Shown here in pieces: positions 5,461 to 6,950 of a stretch of DNA of 6,950 bases (positions are counted from its first letter, which is position 1; each line of letters begins with the position of its first letter). A program made the position numbers and the translations under genes. The notes below the pieces were generated by a model. The model was not told where the DNA came from. It did not search any database and saw only the letters and a list, made by a program, of their open reading frames with translations. Where the stretch lies: NCBI GenBank assembly GCA_023425615.1, contig JAFACJ010000521.1:1-6950 (forward strand), written 5' to 3'. Source of the stretch: Actinomycetes bacterium (GTDB lineage Bacteria; Actinomycetota; Actinomycetes; Streptosporangiales; Streptosporangiaceae).

Positions 5461-6950
5461 ATGCCCACCCAGACGACCGCGCCCCCCCGTGGCGGTCTCA
5501 CCCTGAGACGGCCCTCGCGCCGTACGGTCAGCGCGGTCCTGGGCGTGGTGATCGCCGTCGCCCTGTTCGCCGCGGTGCTGCCCCGCATGGTGGACCTGCG
5601 GGAGGTCGGCGAGATCCTGTCCACCAAGGTGGACGGGGCGGAGCTGGCCGGGCTCGTCGCACTGACCCTGGCGTCGATCGCCGCCTCGGCCGGTGCGCTG
5701 ATGGCGGGACTGCCGGGCCTGAGGTTCCGCGACGCGTTCGCGGTGAACGTCGTGACGACCGCGGTGTCGTACGGGCTGCCCGTCGGGGGCGCGGCCGGTG
5801 CGGCGCTGAACATCACGATGCAGCGCAAGGTGGGGTTCCCGGTGAGCGGGATCGTCACCCAGGCGCTGGCGACCGGCGTGTGGAACCTCGTGGCCCGGCT
5901 CGTCCTGCCGCTGACCGCCCTCGGCGTGGCCGCCGCGGTCTCCGAGGTGCCCGCCCAGGTGCGGGGCGCGGGACTGCTCGGGCTGGTCCTGGCCGTCGCC
6001 GTCCTCGGCGTCACCGCGCGGCTGTTCTGGGGGAACTTCCCCGCGGAGGGCCTGGCGCGCGTGCTCTCGGCCGCGGGCAGGCGCCTGCCGGGCAAGCCGC
6101 AGGTGAAGCCCGAGACCCTGGAGATGTTCCGCACCGAGGTGCGGGACGTGGTCCGCGCGCGCTGGGCGTCGCTGACGGCGACGACCCTGGGCTACCACCT
6201 GGCCACCTTCGGCGTCCTCTACCTGGCGCTGCAGTCGGTGGGCGTGACGGAGGCCGGGGTCATCGAGACGTTCGCCGTCTACGCGGTGGCCCGCCAGGTG
6301 ACGGCGATCCCGCTCACGCCGGGCAGCGCGGGCGTCATCGAGATCGCCCTCATCGGCGGCCTCGGGCTGACCGGCGGCGACATGCCGAAGGTCGCCGCGG
6401 GGGTCCTGCTGTTCCGGTTCTTCACGTTCCTGCTGTACCTGCCGCTGGGCGGGCTGACCTGGGTGTGGTGGCGCTGGGCGGTGAGCCGGCCCGAACGGGA
6501 GCACGTGCTCATCTTCCGGCACCCGGGCGACGGGCTGCGGGCGTGCGCGGCGGCCGTCTTGCTGACGGGCTGCGCGCTTCTGGCGGGCCAGGGCCTAGGC
6601 GGCCTGGAGACCGGGCTGTTCCGGCTGGTCAACGAGCTGCCCGGCATCCTCTACACGCCGGTGTGGGTCCTCATGCAGGCGGGCTGGGTCGGCGCCGTCG
6701 CGATCAGCGCGGGCGCCGCACTCCTGGCCCGGCGCGGGCGGATGGCGGCGGCCCTGGCGACCGCGGGCCTCGCCGCGTGGCTCCTGGCCAAGGCGGTCAA
6801 GGAGGTGGCCGGACGGGCACGTCCCGGCGCCCTCCTCGACGACGTCCAGCTGCGGGGCGACGCCTACAGCACGGGCGTCGGCTTCCTGGCGGGGCACACC
6901 TCCGTGGCCGCCGCGCTGGCGACCGTGGCGTCGGCGTTCCTGCCCCGCTC
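5461..6950 (+). CDS. Membrane protein: MprF-like flippase domain fused to PAP2 phosphatase (3' end outside window)
   Basis: The first 496 residues of a multi-pass membrane protein. After a short basic tail (1-20) comes a lysylphosphatidylglycerol-synthase transmembrane (UPF0104) domain at about 21-338. It contains SYGLPVGGAAGAA (103-115) and the hallmark RQVTAIPLTPGSAGVIE (278-294). No MprF aminoacyl-transferase domain lies in the visible part. Further membrane segments at about 361-443 lead into a PAP2 phosphatase domain: motif 1, K-x6-RP, is KEVAGRARP (447-455), and motif 2 is AGH (477-479), with H479 as likely catalytic acid and Ala in place of the usual Ser. Motif 3 lies past the window edge. 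Likely role: moving and dephosphorylating a lipid or polyprenyl phosphate at the membrane. The ATG at 5461 follows purine-rich AGAGAAGAG. An in-frame GTG at 5434 would add nine residues (VTPRKRRAT) and cannot be excluded. Confidence 0.88.
   Translation, partial: MPTQTTAPPRGGLTLRRPSRRTVSAVLGVVIAVALFAAVLPRMVDLREVGEILSTKVDGAELAGLVALTLASIAASAGALMAGLPGLRFRDAFAVNVVTTAVSYGLPVGGAAGAALNITMQRKVGFPVSGIVTQALATGVWNLVARLVLPLTALGVAAAVSEVPAQVRGAGLLGLVLAVAVLGVTARLFWGNFPAEGLARVLSAAGRRLPGKPQVKPETLEMFRTEVRDVVRARWASLTATTLGYHLATFGVLYLALQSVGVTEAGVIETFAVYAVARQVTAIPLTPGSAGVIEIALIGGLGLTGGDMPKVAAGVLLFRFFTFLLYLPLGGLTWVWWRWAVSRPEREHVLIFRHPGDGLRACAAAVLLTGCALLAGQGLGGLETGLFRLVNELPGILYTPVWVLMQAGWVGAVAISAGAALLARRGRMAAALATAGLAAWLLAKAVKEVAGRARPGALLDDVQLRGDAYSTGVGFLAGHTSVAAALATVASAFLPR

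Noticed and set aside
5335..6522. 395-codon minus-strand frame opposite the flippase domain
   Set aside because: Long but rich in Arg, Gln, His and Gly with no family pattern; the plus strand encodes a coherent membrane protein with known motifs.
1..6950. CRISPR array, tRNA, insertion sequence or attachment site
   Set aside because: No regularly spaced direct repeats, cloverleaf, transposase or integrase frame, or long terminal repeats were seen by eye.

Overview
The DNA is very GC-rich, with G or C at most third codon positions, and the gene families are typical of actinomycetes. The best guess is a high-GC filamentous actinomycete, perhaps of the Streptosporangiales type; the sequence alone does not fix the genus. 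No tRNA, rRNA, insertion sequence, integrase, CRISPR array or phage gene was seen. The window reads as chromosomal sequence with six protein genes, two of them cut by the window edges.

Layout. (1) Bases 2-1290, minus strand: a GrpE-like nucleotide exchange factor overlaps by 4 bases (ATGA) with a downstream Hsp70/DnaK-family gene that runs off the left edge. (2) Bases 1456-3276, minus strand: a complete cytoplasmic GH15 glycoside hydrolase of the trehalase/glucoamylase-like bacterial group, separated from the GrpE-like gene by 165 bases. (3) Bases 3392-4642, plus strand, divergent from GH15: a secreted protein that looks like a seven-bladed beta-propeller of unknown function. (4) Bases 4632-5303 (or to 5345), minus strand: a small protein joining a sigma-like helix-turn-helix to a double ClpA/ClpC-type N-domain, with no AAA+ ATPase. 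Its 3' end overlaps the propeller gene by 11 bases, tail to tail. (5) Bases 5461-6950, plus strand, divergent from the Clp-N gene: a multi-pass membrane protein joining an MprF-like flippase domain to a PAP2 phosphatase domain, cut by the right edge.

How the genes relate. Hsp70 and GrpE-like form a translationally coupled chaperone/exchange-factor pair, and the Clp-N/HTH protein belongs to another proteostasis family. The GH15 enzyme acts on alpha-glucosides, and trehalose is one plausible substrate. The propeller protein and the flippase/PAP2 protein act at or outside the membrane. A shared stress or envelope theme is only an inference from adjacency. Apart from the grpE-hsp70 pair, the genes appear to be separate transcription units.

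Most unusual local signals: a well-formed promoter for the Clp-N/HTH gene (TTGACA, 17 bases, GATGCT) that places transcription start on an internal ATG, suggesting a leaderless mRNA and a shorter protein, with an inverted repeat over its -10 region; the reversed grpE-hsp70 gene order; and the seven-fold repeat in the secreted protein. Nothing here amounts to a clearly new defence or mobile system.
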